A DNA stretch of 64,000 bases, from positions 158,602,448 through 158,666,447 of the forward strand of contig NC_081556.1 in NCBI RefSeq assembly GCF_963082655.1, given 5' to 3'. The position numbers and the translations under genes were made by a program. The stretch is from Stomoxys calcitrans (Eukaryota > Arthropoda > Insecta > Diptera > Muscidae). The notes beneath the pieces were generated by a model. It had not been told where the DNA came from and did no database searches. It worked only from the letters and a program-made list of their open reading frames with translations. Shown here in pieces: positions 8,301 through 18,140 of this stretch; the stretch's first letter is position 1; each line of letters starts with the position of its first letter.

Positions 8301-11207
8301 AACCACCCATTTGCAGAACAATGGTGGTGTTGTCGACCAGTTTCCCATATCAAGAGTTAAGGGGAAATTTGTTTATCTTTTACATAGCTGATTTGGCCAT
8401 TTCCCTTCCGTGTAGTAAGTTATGCAAGAGCTACGTCAAGTGATTAGATAAAGCCAATTCGATTTTTTGCAAGATTGGCAAATGGTACTTAGATTTCCCA
8501 CAATATTTATTTTATCTCTTTTTATGTGTGCAGGCAGTAAGCATAGTGCTCTTGTTTTGCACATAAGTTTAATTACAATTCAAATACTAGCTATAATTGC
8601 TTTACAGTTTTACCAGTTTTATTAAGCCCCAAGAAGTGCCATGTACTCGAAAATAGTAAAATAATTAATTCTTATCAAATTTGTGAACAGTGAATGTAAA
8701 TACTTGAATTGTTTATTATACAAATTTACCTGAACGAGAAAAACTAAATATTCCAGAACTTGAAATGGACATTTGAAAAAATAATAAGAAACATCCGTAA
8801 ACAGATTCTAGAATTGTAGATAACCTGTTTAACTACAATTTGTATACCCTACACCACGAGTGTGGTACAGGGTATTATAAGTTTGTGCATTTGTTGGCAA
8901 CGCATTGATAAGTATACCGATCGGCTTCGAATCACTTTCTGATTCGATTTAGATATGTCCGTCTGTCCGTCGGTCCGTCTGTCTGTCCACGTATACTTGT
9001 AATCAAGGTACAGGTCGCATTTGTTGTTCAACTTTCACAAAATTTTGCACAAGTCACTTTTTTGGTTTAAGGACGAACGCTGTTGATTTTCATAAAAATA
9101 GGTTCAGATTTGGATATAGCTCCAATATATATGTATCGCCCGATTTACACTTATAAGGCTGTAATAAACACAATTTGTAACCAATCTGCACAACATTTGG
9201 CACGTATTGTTTTGTTACTGATCTTAACATTTGTGCGACATTTCATCAAAATCGGTTCAGATTTAGATATAACTCTCATATACATATATATTTATATATT
9301 GCCCGAATTTTTAATTGTAGGGTAAGTGTAGGGTGTTATATAGTCGGCTCCGTCAGACTTTTGCCTTTCCTTACTGGTTTTAGAATCTATTTGTTAGATT
9401 TTGTAGGGAGTTTGAAGTTTTCTAGGGTGGCTTGAACTGAATGACACTGAACGGCTGGTTTCGAATCCTGACGAAAACATCAGAAACATTATTAGCGGTG
9501 ATTATTCGCTCCTAATGCTGGCGAAATTTGTAAGGTACTATGCCATTCGTAGGAGCAAAGAAAAAACTAATCCCCAAAAAGATATGTTGCCCTGCGGCAC
9601 GCCATTCGGACTCGGCCTCAACTGGAACCTTCATTATCATTGAGGTCAAAATCTACTATACCTTAGTAGTAGAGCTGGGTGACCAGAGAATTTATATTGT
9701 CTTCAAGGTGTTAAGTTATAACCAAAATAGAAAGTAAATAAAAACCATTTTCTTGAAAACATTAATCTGGGAGGGATTTTTAGCACTTGGAATACACACA
9801 AGCAAGCGTTTTTCTTAAAATCTGTTAAATGTCTGTGCTATCTCCTTCATGCCGGGTAGGGTCCTAACAAATCAAAAACAAATAAAAATAAATTCCAACT
9901 TAATTATTAGTTGGAAAAGACAATGACGAATGATTTTTTTTAGTACATATTTGGCAAACATATGCTCATTTCTCATTTGGCATTGAAGGTAAACACTTGA
10001 TAATGATAGGTCTATTATCTGTTTGTAATCTAAAATTTAAACACTCCTTGTACTTTGTTTACCCCAACGACACATAGCCATGACTATTTCAATATAAATA
10101 AACTATCACCTCCATATATATATAGGGTGTGGGGCTACTAAAATGAGACGTATTGGGTGATTTTTTTGAGGTTAGGATTTTCATGCATTAGTATTTGACA
10201 GATCACGTGGGATTTCAGACATGGTGTCAAAGAGAAAGATGCTCAGTATGCTTTGACATTTCATCATGAATAGACTTACTAACGAGCAACGCTTGCAAAT
10301 CATTGAATTTTATTACCAAAATCAGTGTTCGGTTCGAAATGTGTTCAAATTTTGACAAATTTTGTTCAGCGATGAGGCTCATTTCTGGTTGAATGGCTAC
10401 GTAAATAGGCAAAATTGCCGCATTTGGAGTGAAGAGCAACCAGAAGCCGTTCAAGAACTGCCCATGCATCCCGAAAAATGCACTGTTTGGTGTGGTTTGT
10501 ACGCTGGTGGAATCATTGGACCGTATTTTTTCAAAGATGCTGTTGGACGCAACGTTACGGTGAATGAACACATTTCGAACCGAACACTGATTTTGGTAAT
10601 AAAATTCAATGATTTGCAAGCGTTGCTCGTTAGTAAGTCTATTCATGATGAAATGTCAAAGCATACTGAGCATCTTTCTCTTTGACACCATGTCTGAAAT
10701 CCCACGTGATCTGTCAAATACTAATGCATGAAAATCCTAACCTCAAAAAAATCACCCTTTATAATAATAACCAATAGAAAAAGCATGTACGTATTTAATA
10801 AAATCTATCTTCTTTTCTTTTTAGCAGTGCGTGAATCCCCCAACGAATTATCACAAACCGCCATGGACATCATCACCATTGTTTGGTATGTGGCAACATT
10901 CCTGGCCTTGGCCGCCTTCTTCTTGCTGATGGCCTGTTCCGATCGACGCTGCGCCGATGCCTCGCAACGCAGCAGACCAGCGAATACGAGCGAAACTCCC
11001 ATCCCTCCCCCGACGCCCTCGCCCTCCTACAGTGAGTTTGCTCCGCCCAGCTATGACACTGTGATGAAGCTGCAACATGCCAACAAGCCAAGCATATTTG
11101 TCATTCCCTTCCCCAACGAGCAATCGCCCCCCAAGGACAACCACACCCCAAACACCGCCAATTACAATGTCTACACCATTGACGAGCTGCAAAAATTGGG
11201 CAGTTAG
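5149..11207 (+). CDS. Gene 1: single-pass membrane protein with PPSY motif (5' partial)
   Basis: Two exons, 5149-5349 and 10825-11207, join in frame (both boundaries phase 1) to give 193 residues after the first split codon; at least one 5' exon with the start codon is missing or unrecognised. Residues 1-11 look like the end of a signal peptide. Residues 12-80 form a polar, acidic ectodomain with N-glycosylation sequons (NLT, NNT, NTT). Residues 82-103 are a hydrophobic helix, followed by a basic cysteine-containing juxtamembrane stretch (CSDRRC). The tail is rich in Pro and Ser and contains PSPSY and PPSY (residues 140-143). PPxY motifs are known ligands of WW domains such as those of Nedd4-type ubiquitin ligases, so a trafficking adaptor or Nedd4-regulated receptor is an inference. 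I do not recognise the family. The exon sequence is GC-richer than its surroundings, as expected of coding DNA. Confidence 0.8.
6042..6436 (+). CDS. Candidate nested small gene with one tiny intron, frame off by one
   Basis: An ATG at 6042 opens 59 codons ending in TAA at 6219-6221. That stop lies inside a textbook donor (GTAAGA at 6218). After 45 bp, CCTTTTCAAAG gives an acceptor at 6261-6262, and a second open stretch (6263-6436, 57 codons and stop) follows. Both parts have balanced amino-acid use and alternating hydrophobic residues typical of beta strands; I recognise no family. As written, the first exon ends in phase 2 but the second needs phase 0. One extra G in the GGGG run at 6215-6218, or use of the weak donor GTGGGG at 6213, would restore the frame. 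It could be a real gene with a sequence error, or a recent pseudogene. It lies in gene 1's intron on the same strand. Confidence 0.4.
6437..6744. other. No recognisable feature
   Basis: About 300 bp of intron follow the candidate nested gene. I see no repeat; a poly-A signal is not obvious. Confidence 0.45.
6750..7266 (+). repeat. R-D repeat fragment
   Basis: R-D modules are present (CTATGGGTCTAATGGCGTTT, CCTTTCATTTGAGGCCC, CGGAACAAACAAAG). The copy is truncated and its A/T-rich end is split by the MITE that follows; similar AAATTGAATTTTA sequence resumes after 7502. Confidence 0.75.
7267..7502. mobile_element. Short Tc1/mariner-type MITE
   Basis: The ends are inverted repeats: GGGTTGCCAAAAAGTAAGAG then CGGATTTTTT on the left, and GAAAAATCCGCAATTACTTT then TTGGGCAACCC on the right. 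Both ends are bordered by TATA/ATA sequence consistent with a TA target duplication. It is about 235 bp with no coding capacity. It is inserted into the tail of an R-D repeat, so it is the younger of the two. Confidence 0.75.
7503..8844. other. No recognisable feature (intron of gene 1)
   Basis: This is AT-rich intronic sequence. I find no open frame longer than background and no repeat I can assign. Confidence 0.5.
8845..9375 (-). repeat. R-B repeat, internally shortened copy
   Basis: The left edge is the R-B 3' end in reverse (ATACCCTACACCACGAG, then TGTGGTACAGGGTAT). It is followed by the CTGATTCGATTTAGATATGT and GTCCGTCTGTCTGTCC tract. The right edge is the R-B start in reverse (AGTCGGCTCCGTCAGACTTT, TGCCTTTCCTTACT). 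Both ends are present but only about 530 bp lie between them, against 1.14 kb at 28801-29942. Confidence 0.8.
9430..9645 (+). repeat. SINE-1 copy, diverged
   Basis: It carries a B-box-like GGTTTCGAATCC, the CTCCTAATGCTGGCGAAATT body and the CTGCGGCACGCCATTCGGAC motif, then loses similarity in the tail. It lies in the gene 1 intron. Confidence 0.7.
9700..10152. other. No recognisable feature (intron of gene 1)
   Basis: This is AT-rich intronic DNA between a SINE and the fold-back element, with nothing I can assign. Confidence 0.45.
10153..10759. mobile_element. Fold-back Tc1/mariner derivative, copy 1 (607 bp)
   Basis: Terminal inverted repeats of 195 bp (10153-10347 and 10565-10759) are identical except for the two outermost bases, and TA flanks both ends. 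Each arm holds the start of a transposase (MNRLTNEQRLQ, a helix-turn-helix start common in dipteran Tc1/mariner proteins), so two opposing N-termini face inward. The 217-bp centre encodes a piece of the catalytic core with the FSDEAHFWLNG motif, whose Asp is one of the catalytic acidic residues. No functional transposase can be made, so the element is non-autonomous. It differs from the copy at 46862-47468 at about two internal positions plus the left terminal bases, so it moved recently. It ends 65 bp before the gene 1 acceptor. Confidence 0.9.
10825..11207 (+). CDS. Gene 1, last coding exon (membrane helix and proline-rich tail)
   Basis: The acceptor is a long T-rich tract ending TTTTTAG|CAG, so two AGs lie 3 bp apart (NAGNAG). 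The first, giving a start at 10825, is preferred because it directly follows the tract; using the second changes the junction only slightly. The exon encodes the helix, the CSDRRC stretch, the PPSY motif and the C-terminus ending in a TAG at 11205-11207. Confidence 0.85.
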
Positions 11208-11700
11208 CTGCATATCACCCCTTGAAAAGGCATCTAGTCCGACTGGACAAGCCCATGTCGGAAGTATTGTTGGATTCGTCTCATACAAATCTGTGATATT
11301 AGAGCATTTCCTCGGTCCTGGAGTAGAGGGTTGCCATTATTTGATAAATGTATAGTTTTAGCATGTAATGATTATTTAATACATCTATGACATGTATGTT
11401 ATGTACCTGCCAGGTACAGTTAGTATATGTAGATCTGTGCGTACTCTCTTTACGAGGTATAACTTATTGTGATAAGACTGATGTTAGCGCGTATCTGGCA
11501 AATTGTGCCGCAGTAGAAGTAGACATAAGAGTGGCTACGGCTTGAGTTGATGGATAAAAAGTAGTTTAACCACAAAGTCGTAGTGTTAGCCAGCCGCAGT
11601 GCCTCTATTTTAGTATTTTATTGATAAAATCTATGTGATAAGATGTGTGTACGTATTCCATTATTAATTGTTAGCAAATAAAGGAGATGTACAGTAAAAA
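11208..11700 (+). terminator. Gene 1 3' UTR with AATAAA signal
   Basis: The sequence after the stop is of mixed composition and free of repeats. AATAAA at 11677-11682 is a poly-A signal, followed by GGAGATGT, so cleavage near 11695-11710 is expected. The exact site is inferred. Confidence 0.6.
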
Positions 11701-11709
11701 TATTTGAAT

Positions 11710-12020
11710 GAGTCAAATGCTTTTTTTGAATACATATATTTTTCGCATTTGAACGCTCAATTATTTACGGAATGCTTATATAAAAAAATGTATCGAATCT
11801 TATAACCCCCCTACAAGAATCGTGTATGCCAAGTTCTTCAGTCTGTATGGTAGTTTATGGAATTTTTTACCTATATGAAAATTTTTTAGGAGTTTGACAA
11901 TTGGTCATTGCGAAACCTTCATTGAAAGTAATTGTAATGACATTTCCTCTCATCGTGAAGGGTAAGCAAATGCAAAATTGTCCATGAAGGAACAGAGGCA
12001 AACTTCTTAAATGTGAATAA
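11710..12020. other. No recognisable feature
   Basis: This is intergenic sequence downstream of gene 1 with nothing I can assign. Confidence 0.45.
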
Positions 12021-12023
12021 GTG

Positions 12024-12108
12024 TAGTCAGTTTCAAACTTAAGCTCAGTGATAAGGGACCTCCTATTCTATAGCCGAGTCCGATCGGTATGCTGCAGTTT
12101 TTTTTTAC
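12024..12108 (-). repeat. SINE-1 fragment
   Basis: It reads AACTTAAGCTCAGTGATAAG then GGACCTCCTATTCTATAGCC and GAGTCCGATCGG, the reverse complement of the middle and tail of SINE-1. Confidence 0.6.
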
Positions 12109-12303
12109 ATGGCTGCAATTCATTGTAATATGGCATAGTACCTCACAAATGTCGACAGCGTAAGGGCTGCTACTATGTTCGCCTTCGCGGCGAAAATAAA
12201 TATTTTGCCGCGATTGGTTTTTTGAATCACTACAAGAGGCTTATTGATAATTTTATTCAAATGTTGCCATAATAAATGAGTAGAGTCCGGAATTTTATGC
12301 AAA

Positions 12304-14260
12304 ATCGATAAATCTTAGATATAAAAATTAATTTGTGTTTGTTTGTCTGTTCCATATAGACTCAAATACGGCTAAACCGATTTTCTTGAAATTTTCACTG
12401 ATGGTGGATAATGATCCCGTAGTGAAAATAGGGTACTAAATTTTTTGATATCTGAAGGGTGGGCGGACCCTCCCCCTTACCCTAATTTTCAAAACAATAG
12501 ATATCGGAGATGGTTGGTGCGATTTATGCGAAATTTTGTGTGCCCTCTTATAGTAACCTAAAAACAAAAATTTGGTATCTATACTTCAGATGGGGTACCT
12601 TGATGGGCCGCCCACCCAAAACTTACCAAATATATATAAAGACCAATCACGACAATATGGAACTCAAATGATAGGTATTTCAGATTAGAAATTTTATCTG
12701 ATATCCAATTGTAGGACCAAGTGTTTGGGGGACCATCCCAACCTCCAAAACACACCTAAATAGGACATTTTTACCGACAATGGTAGTATGGGACTCAAAT
12801 GAAAGGTATTTGCGAGTAGAATATGGACTTTTTTTACTGACCATAGTAATAATGGGTCTCAAATAAAAGGTATTTGAGTGTAGAATACGAATCTGATATT
12901 CAAATGTGCGCTTCTTCCCAAAAACACCCCGAAACAGGTCAAATTTACGACCATAGCACTATGGGTCGTAAATGGAAGGTCTTTTTGAATAAAGCACGAA
13001 TCTGATATCAGTGATCGGAAAAAGTGTCTATGGGGCCACCACACCCCCATAACACCACCTGGATATGACGCATTTGCTGACAATTGCAATATGAGGCTCA
13101 ATTAAGAAGTATTTTTGAGTAGAACATGGATCTGATAGATATTTGCAGAGCCAAGTTACTGAGTGGTTGCTGAACCCCATCCCCCAAAACACCCCCCCCC
13201 AAACCGAACATGTTTGTCGTCTATGGAAATATGGGGCCAATTACCTTTCATTTTAGGTAATTGACAGAAAACCACGAATCTGAAGTCATTCGGGACCAAC
13301 TGTCTAGGAGTCGTCCCACCCCCATAATAACCCCCAAATAGAACGTATTCGCATGCCACGACAATTTGGGTCTTAAAGAGAGCGGAGCTCGATATTGGTA
13401 GTTTTTGGGGCCCATATCCCAAACCGGACATATTTGCTTTATTTTCAGGGCTAAGTGTTTGAGGGACCACCCCATTCCCAAAAACACACCTAAATCGGAT
13501 ATATTTACCGACCAGGTCAGTTTTGAGCTCAAATGGATTGGCCACTTCCGCAACTAATTTTCTGGGGGTCTACCCCTTTCCCAAAATAAACAGCAATTAT
13601 TTAATGACCATCGCAATATGGGGCTTAAATAAATCTATTTGGGAGTAGAATACGAATCTGATAACCATTTCTGTGGCTAAGTGTTAGGGTGACTTATCAT
13701 ACCCATAAACTACCCTAAACCAATGACAATATGGGGTTTAAATAAATGGTATGGTGTATTAGAGTAGAGCACGATGCAGATATTTTATTCAGACTGTCTG
13801 GAGGACCACTCAACTAAAACGGACATACGTATATATCGATCATGGCAATGTGGGACTCATATGAAAGGCATTTGGGAGTAGAGCTCGAAATTCATACCCA
13901 CTTTCAGGACCACGTTTCTGGGGGTCCACACCATCCCCCAAAACCCTCCAACCACCAACCAGAGGCCATTCCATTCCCAAAATCCCCATGAGAATATCGG
14001 GCTCTTATAAAGTATTTTAAGAATGGGGTCCATCTAACGTCTAAACGTAGATGACCCTAAAAGCGCCGAGGGAATTCATAGACCAATAAAGATCATATGG
14101 GATTCAGATAAAGGCATATAAATTGTTATACTGTTAGTGGAGCGGCATACAAGTACCAATTTCGCAGCATGGTATTTCACTATAAGCTCTTTAATTGTCG
14201 AAAATAAATATTCAAAGAAGGCAGAGCGGAGCGGGCCCTGTCCAGCTAGTAACCGATAAA
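12304..14260 (-). repeat. R-D repeat, near full-length copy
   Basis: It is the mirror image of the 1849-3815 copy. It begins with the reversed tail (AATTTGTGTTTGTTTGTCTG, TTCCATATAGACTCAAATAC), continues with repeated ATGGGACTCAAATGAAAGGT-type modules, and ends with GCAGAGCGGAGCGGGCCCTG and CCAGCTAGTAAC. The open frames in it are low-complexity by-products of the modules, not genes. Confidence 0.8.
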
Positions 14261-14282
14261 ATAGCCAATGCTGAAAAAAAAT

Positions 14283-14345
14283 ATTCTGATTTTCTCGCCA
14301 GAATTCGAACCTAGGCATTAAATGTCATACGCGGTGGCCATTCTC
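14283..14345 (-). repeat. SINE-1 head fragment
   Basis: The sequence TCTCGCCAGAATTCGAACCT then CATACGCGGTGGCC is the reversed tRNA-like head of SINE-1, including the B box. The body is missing. Confidence 0.5.
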
Positions 14346-14700
14346 ATACATATGTCATACTTTATATTTCGTCTTCTACTTTGAAGTATTTATTTATTCC
14401 TAGTTTAAATTGATTTTGTATTATACCCTTGATTTGTTAACTTTCGAATGTCGCCATCTGTTTCTAATGAATACCAATAGCTGATGGTAAATTAAGCACA
14501 AACTTTCGATGGAAAAGCTTTTCTGCTGTAAATAATGTTAAGAAAAGCTTTTAACTCGTCGAAAGAGGCAAATAAGCTGATTCATAACCTTACACATTGG
14601 GCTTTTAAATGAATTGCCAATTTTGTTTGTAGATGCCGCTGTTGTCTCTAGTGTCTAGACTAAAAAAAGTATGTGTGGTTTGGCTTAGTGTACATCAGCT
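14346..14700. other. No recognisable feature
   Basis: This is unassigned AT-rich sequence between a SINE head and a LINE fragment. Confidence 0.4.
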
Positions 14701-14704
14701 ATGT

Positions 14705-15030
14705 TGAAATGCCGAAAGGGCCTTGGGCATACAATAGGGGTCTGAACATTAATAAGAAAAAAGCTGCAATCGGTTTGTTTACGAGGAAGACATAGATTGG
14801 TCAATTCAAGGCGCCACATTTTCTCAAACAGAAAGATTTAAAGGTTCGACAAGAGGAAACTGATTTGAAAGTGTTGTACCCCGGGGCCGTACTCAGAAGG
14901 CGCACAAATGTTGGGCACTATATGAACGGGACGTAGCCTCGAAATGGGCCCTGACCCAGAAAAAATCCAATGGCATCAACAGACCAATACTAATTTGGGC
15001 CTCTGTAGTATGGGGGACGGCAAGGGAGAG
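14705..15030 (+). pseudogene. Non-LTR retrotransposon reverse-transcriptase fragment
   Basis: Interrupted frames read like the stretch after the catalytic box of I/Jockey-type reverse transcriptases: GLNINKKKAAIGLFTRKT, then a segment resembling the KYLGV region, then SNGINRPILIWASVVWG, which resembles the RPILTYGxxVW motif. Several frameshifts and a stop are present, so it is a dead remnant. Confidence 0.55.
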
Positions 15031-15345
15031 GAAGTGCAATATAAGGACATTACAGCACACTCAAAAAAATAATTCGTTTTATATAAAAGAAAATTTCGCC
15101 AATTAACCTTCTTTTCTGTAAAACATTTGATTTTGTTTACGATAAAAGTAGATGTCTTTCTACGATAAATTCTTATAAGAATTTGTGGCCAATATAAACT
15201 TTGTTTTGCTGCATACATAAAATGTTATTCGGGTTTTTTTTTGTTACTTATAAATTAATTTAACGGCATGCTTATATTTGTGTATATTCTTCGTAATTTC
15301 TTTGAAATATATTGCGCATACTGAAAAGGCTGCCAAGTTCAATTT
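15031..15345. other. No recognisable feature
   Basis: This is AT-rich DNA with no assignable element. Confidence 0.4.
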
Positions 15346-15349
15346 AATG

Positions 15350-15928
15350 TGGATACAATTCTAACTCATATTTCACAAAGTATAAGGAAGTCGTCGAGAA
15401 AAGCGTTGTACAAAATTTTTGAAAGATTGGTCAATAAATGCGCTTGCAGTGGCTCTAGGAGTGGAAATCGGGAAATCGATATATATATGAGGCCTATATC
15501 TAAATCTGAACCGATTTCTATGAAATTTGCCCGTAATATCGAGTCATAAGATCCATCTTGCGAAAAAATCGGTTAACAAATGACCATTTTATTGCAATAT
15601 TACTGCAAATCGGACGAACATATATATGGAAGCTATATCCAAATCCGAACCGATTTTTTCCAATTTCAATAGGCTTCGTCACTAAGCCGAAAAACATGCC
15701 CATACCAAACTTGGAGACGATCGGATGAAAATTGCGACTTGTACTTTGTACACCAATTTACATGGACAGACGGACAGGCAGACGGACATAGCTATATCGA
15801 ATCAGAAAGTGATTCTGAATCGATCGGTATGCTTATCAATGGGTCTATCTCTCTTTATTTTGGGTGTTACAACAAAATGCACTTAGTTATAATACCCTGT
15901 ACCACAGTAGTGGTGTAGGGTATAATAC
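15350..15928 (+). repeat. R-B repeat, 5'-truncated copy
   Basis: R-B modules (ATATATGGAAGCTATATCCA) lead into GACAGACGGACAGGCAGACG, the ATCGGTATGCTTATCAATGG stretch, and the R-B end TACCACAGTAGTGGTGTAGG. The palindromic start is missing. Confidence 0.8.
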
Positions 15929-15935
15929 GCATGAG

Positions 15936-16185
15936 GTGAATAATGAGATGAATGTGGAAGTTGATGGAGTACGATTCCGACCATCGAGTAATCCTTGGCT
16001 TCACATTTGACAGCTCTTACACATTCTCCGCACACTGTAGAAACAAGGTCCTCAAGTCACTTGCATGCGGCACTTGTTGGGGTGCTGACAAAGAAACCTT
16101 GTTGACCACCCAAAAGCAATTGGCCGGTTTGTGATAAATTATGCAGCGCCAGTGTTGTCTCGTTAGCTATGTAACACGCAGAGAA
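15936..16185 (+). pseudogene. Jockey-like LINE reverse-transcriptase fragment
   Basis: The frame reads ILGFTFDSSYTFSAHCRNKV, then LKSLACGTCWGADKETLLTT, and after a one-base shift AIGRFVINYAAPVLS. This resembles the region near the C-terminus of Jockey-type reverse transcriptases (VTFDxxxTFxxH, WGxxKETLLTTYKAIGRS, INYAAPVWS). It is frameshifted and lacks both ends. Confidence 0.7.
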
Positions 16186-16189
16186 ATAA

Positions 16190-17008
16190 TATTCAGATAT
16201 GTTAGAATTGAAATTTTGCACAAATACTTCTTATTAGTGTAGGTAGGTTAGGTGTTTTGATATAGCTGCCATAGAAACCGATCTTGGGTCTTGACATCTT
16301 GAGGGCGCAATTCTTATCCGATATGGTTTAAATTTTGCACGTGGGGTTTTGGTATCACATTCGACAACAGTGCCGAGTATGGTCCAAATCGGTTCAAAAC
16401 CTGATATAGCTGCCATTTAAACCGACCTTGGGTCTTGACTTCTAGACATTCTAGAGCGCGCAATTCTTTTCCGATTTGGCTGAAATTTTGCACGAACTGT
16501 TCTGGTATGACTTCCAACATTTGTGCCAAGTATAGTCTATATCAGTCCATAACCTGATATAGCCGCCATATAAACCGAACTCCCGAATAGCCTTCTTGAG
16601 CCTCTAGAGGGCGCAATTCTTGTCCGATTTGGCCGAAATTTTGCATGAAGTGTTTTTTTTTTTACTTCCAACTACTGTGTTAAGCATGGTCTAAATAAGT
16701 CTATATCCTGATATAACCGCCATATAAACCGATCTTCTGAATAGAATTCTTGGGCTTCTGGAGGGCGAAATTCTTATCCAATATGGTTGAAATTTTGCAA
16801 ATGTCGTTTTGGTATGAGTTCCAACAACTGTTCTAAGTCTGGTCTAAATCGGAATATAACCTGATATAGCTGCCATATAAACCGATTTCACAGTTTGCCT
16901 TTATGACTGGTGTTTTTCTTTTCGAAAAAGTCATTTAAAGAACTTGACAAAAGCGATCCATTGTGGAGGGTATAAAAGTTTCGGCCCGGCTGAACTTAGC
17001 ATGCTTTT
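16190..17008 (-). repeat. R-A repeat copy
   Basis: Four R-A modules (ATATAGCTGCCATATAAACC and GAGGGCGCAATTCTTATCCG strings) are followed by CCATTGTGGAGGGTATAAAA, the palindrome TCGGCCCGGCTGAA and the R-A edge AGCATGCTTTTACTTGTT. The left end lacks the GACGGACA tail. An R-B copy follows immediately. Confidence 0.85.
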
Positions 17009-18140
17009 ACTTGTTATTATACCCTACACTACTACTGTGGTACTGGGTATTAAAACTTAGGGAACTAGTTTGTAACACCCAGAAGGAGGAGAGATTGACC
17101 CATTGATAAGTATACCGATCGACTCAGTATCACTTTCTGATTCGATTTAGCTATGTCCGCCTGTCTGTCTGTCTAAAGATGGGCTATATCGGACTATATC
17201 TTGATATATCCCCCATATAGACCGATCCGCCGACTTAAAGTCTAAGGCCTATAAAAGCCACATTTATTATCCGATTTTGCTGAAATTTAGGACAGTCAGT
17301 TGCGTTAGGCCCTTCGACGCCCTTTGTAAATTTAGCCCAGATCGGTCCAGATTTGGATATAGCCGCCATAAAGACCGATTTTTCGATTTAGGGTCTTAGG
17401 CCCATAAAAGCCGCAGTTATTATCCGATTTTGCTGAAATTTGGGACAGTGAGTTTTCTTAGGCCCTTCGATATCTTTCTTCAATTTGGCCCTGATCGGTT
17501 CAGATTTGGATATAGCTGCCATATAGACCGATCTCTCGATTTAAGGTTTTGGACACATAGTAGGCGCATTTATTGTCCGATGTCGCCAAAAGTTGAAACA
17601 TTGAGTTAAGTTAAGCCCCTAAGCCCATACTTCTGTGATATGGCAACGATCGGTTCAGATTCGGATATAGTTGCCGTATAGACCGATCTCTCGGTTTAAG
17701 GCTTTGGGGCCATAGAATGCGCATTTATTGGCCGGTTTTGATGAAATTTGAGACAGTGAGTTGTGTTAGGCTCTTCGACGTCCTTCTTTCAATTTGGCCC
17801 AGATCGGTCCAGATTTGAATATAGCTGCCACATAGGCCGATCTCTCGATTTAAGGCTTTAGGCCCATAAAAGGCGCATTTATTGTCCGATTTCGCCGAAA
17901 TTTGGGACAGGTGGTAGGCTCTTCGACATTTTTCTGCAACTTGGCCCGAATCGGTCCAGATTTGGATATAGCTGCCAATATCTCGATTTAAAGACTTGAC
18001 CCCCTAAAAGGCGCATTTATAATCCGATTTCATTGAAATTTGACACAGTGATTTATTTTAGGCTTTCGACATCCGTCGTATATGGTTCAGATCGGTTTAT
18101 TTTTAGATATAGCTACTAAAAAGACCAATAGAGAGAGTTA
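17009..18140 (-). repeat. R-B repeat copy
   Basis: It begins with the reversed R-B end (TACCCTACACTACTACTGTG) and the GTCCGCCTGTCTGTCTGTCT tract. Then come at least five diverged modules of about 120-180 bp containing GATTTGGATATAGCTGCCAT. The palindromic start is missing at the right. Confidence 0.85.

Noticed and set aside
10851..11288. 145-codon open frame on the minus strand opposite gene 1's last exon
   Set aside because: It is the shadow of a GC-rich coding exon; the plus frame has the splice phase, membrane helix and PPSY motif.
12859..13553. Overlapping minus-strand open frames of 80-129 codons
   Set aside because: They lie inside the R-D module array; the same peptides recur with each module and no splice or start context supports a gene.
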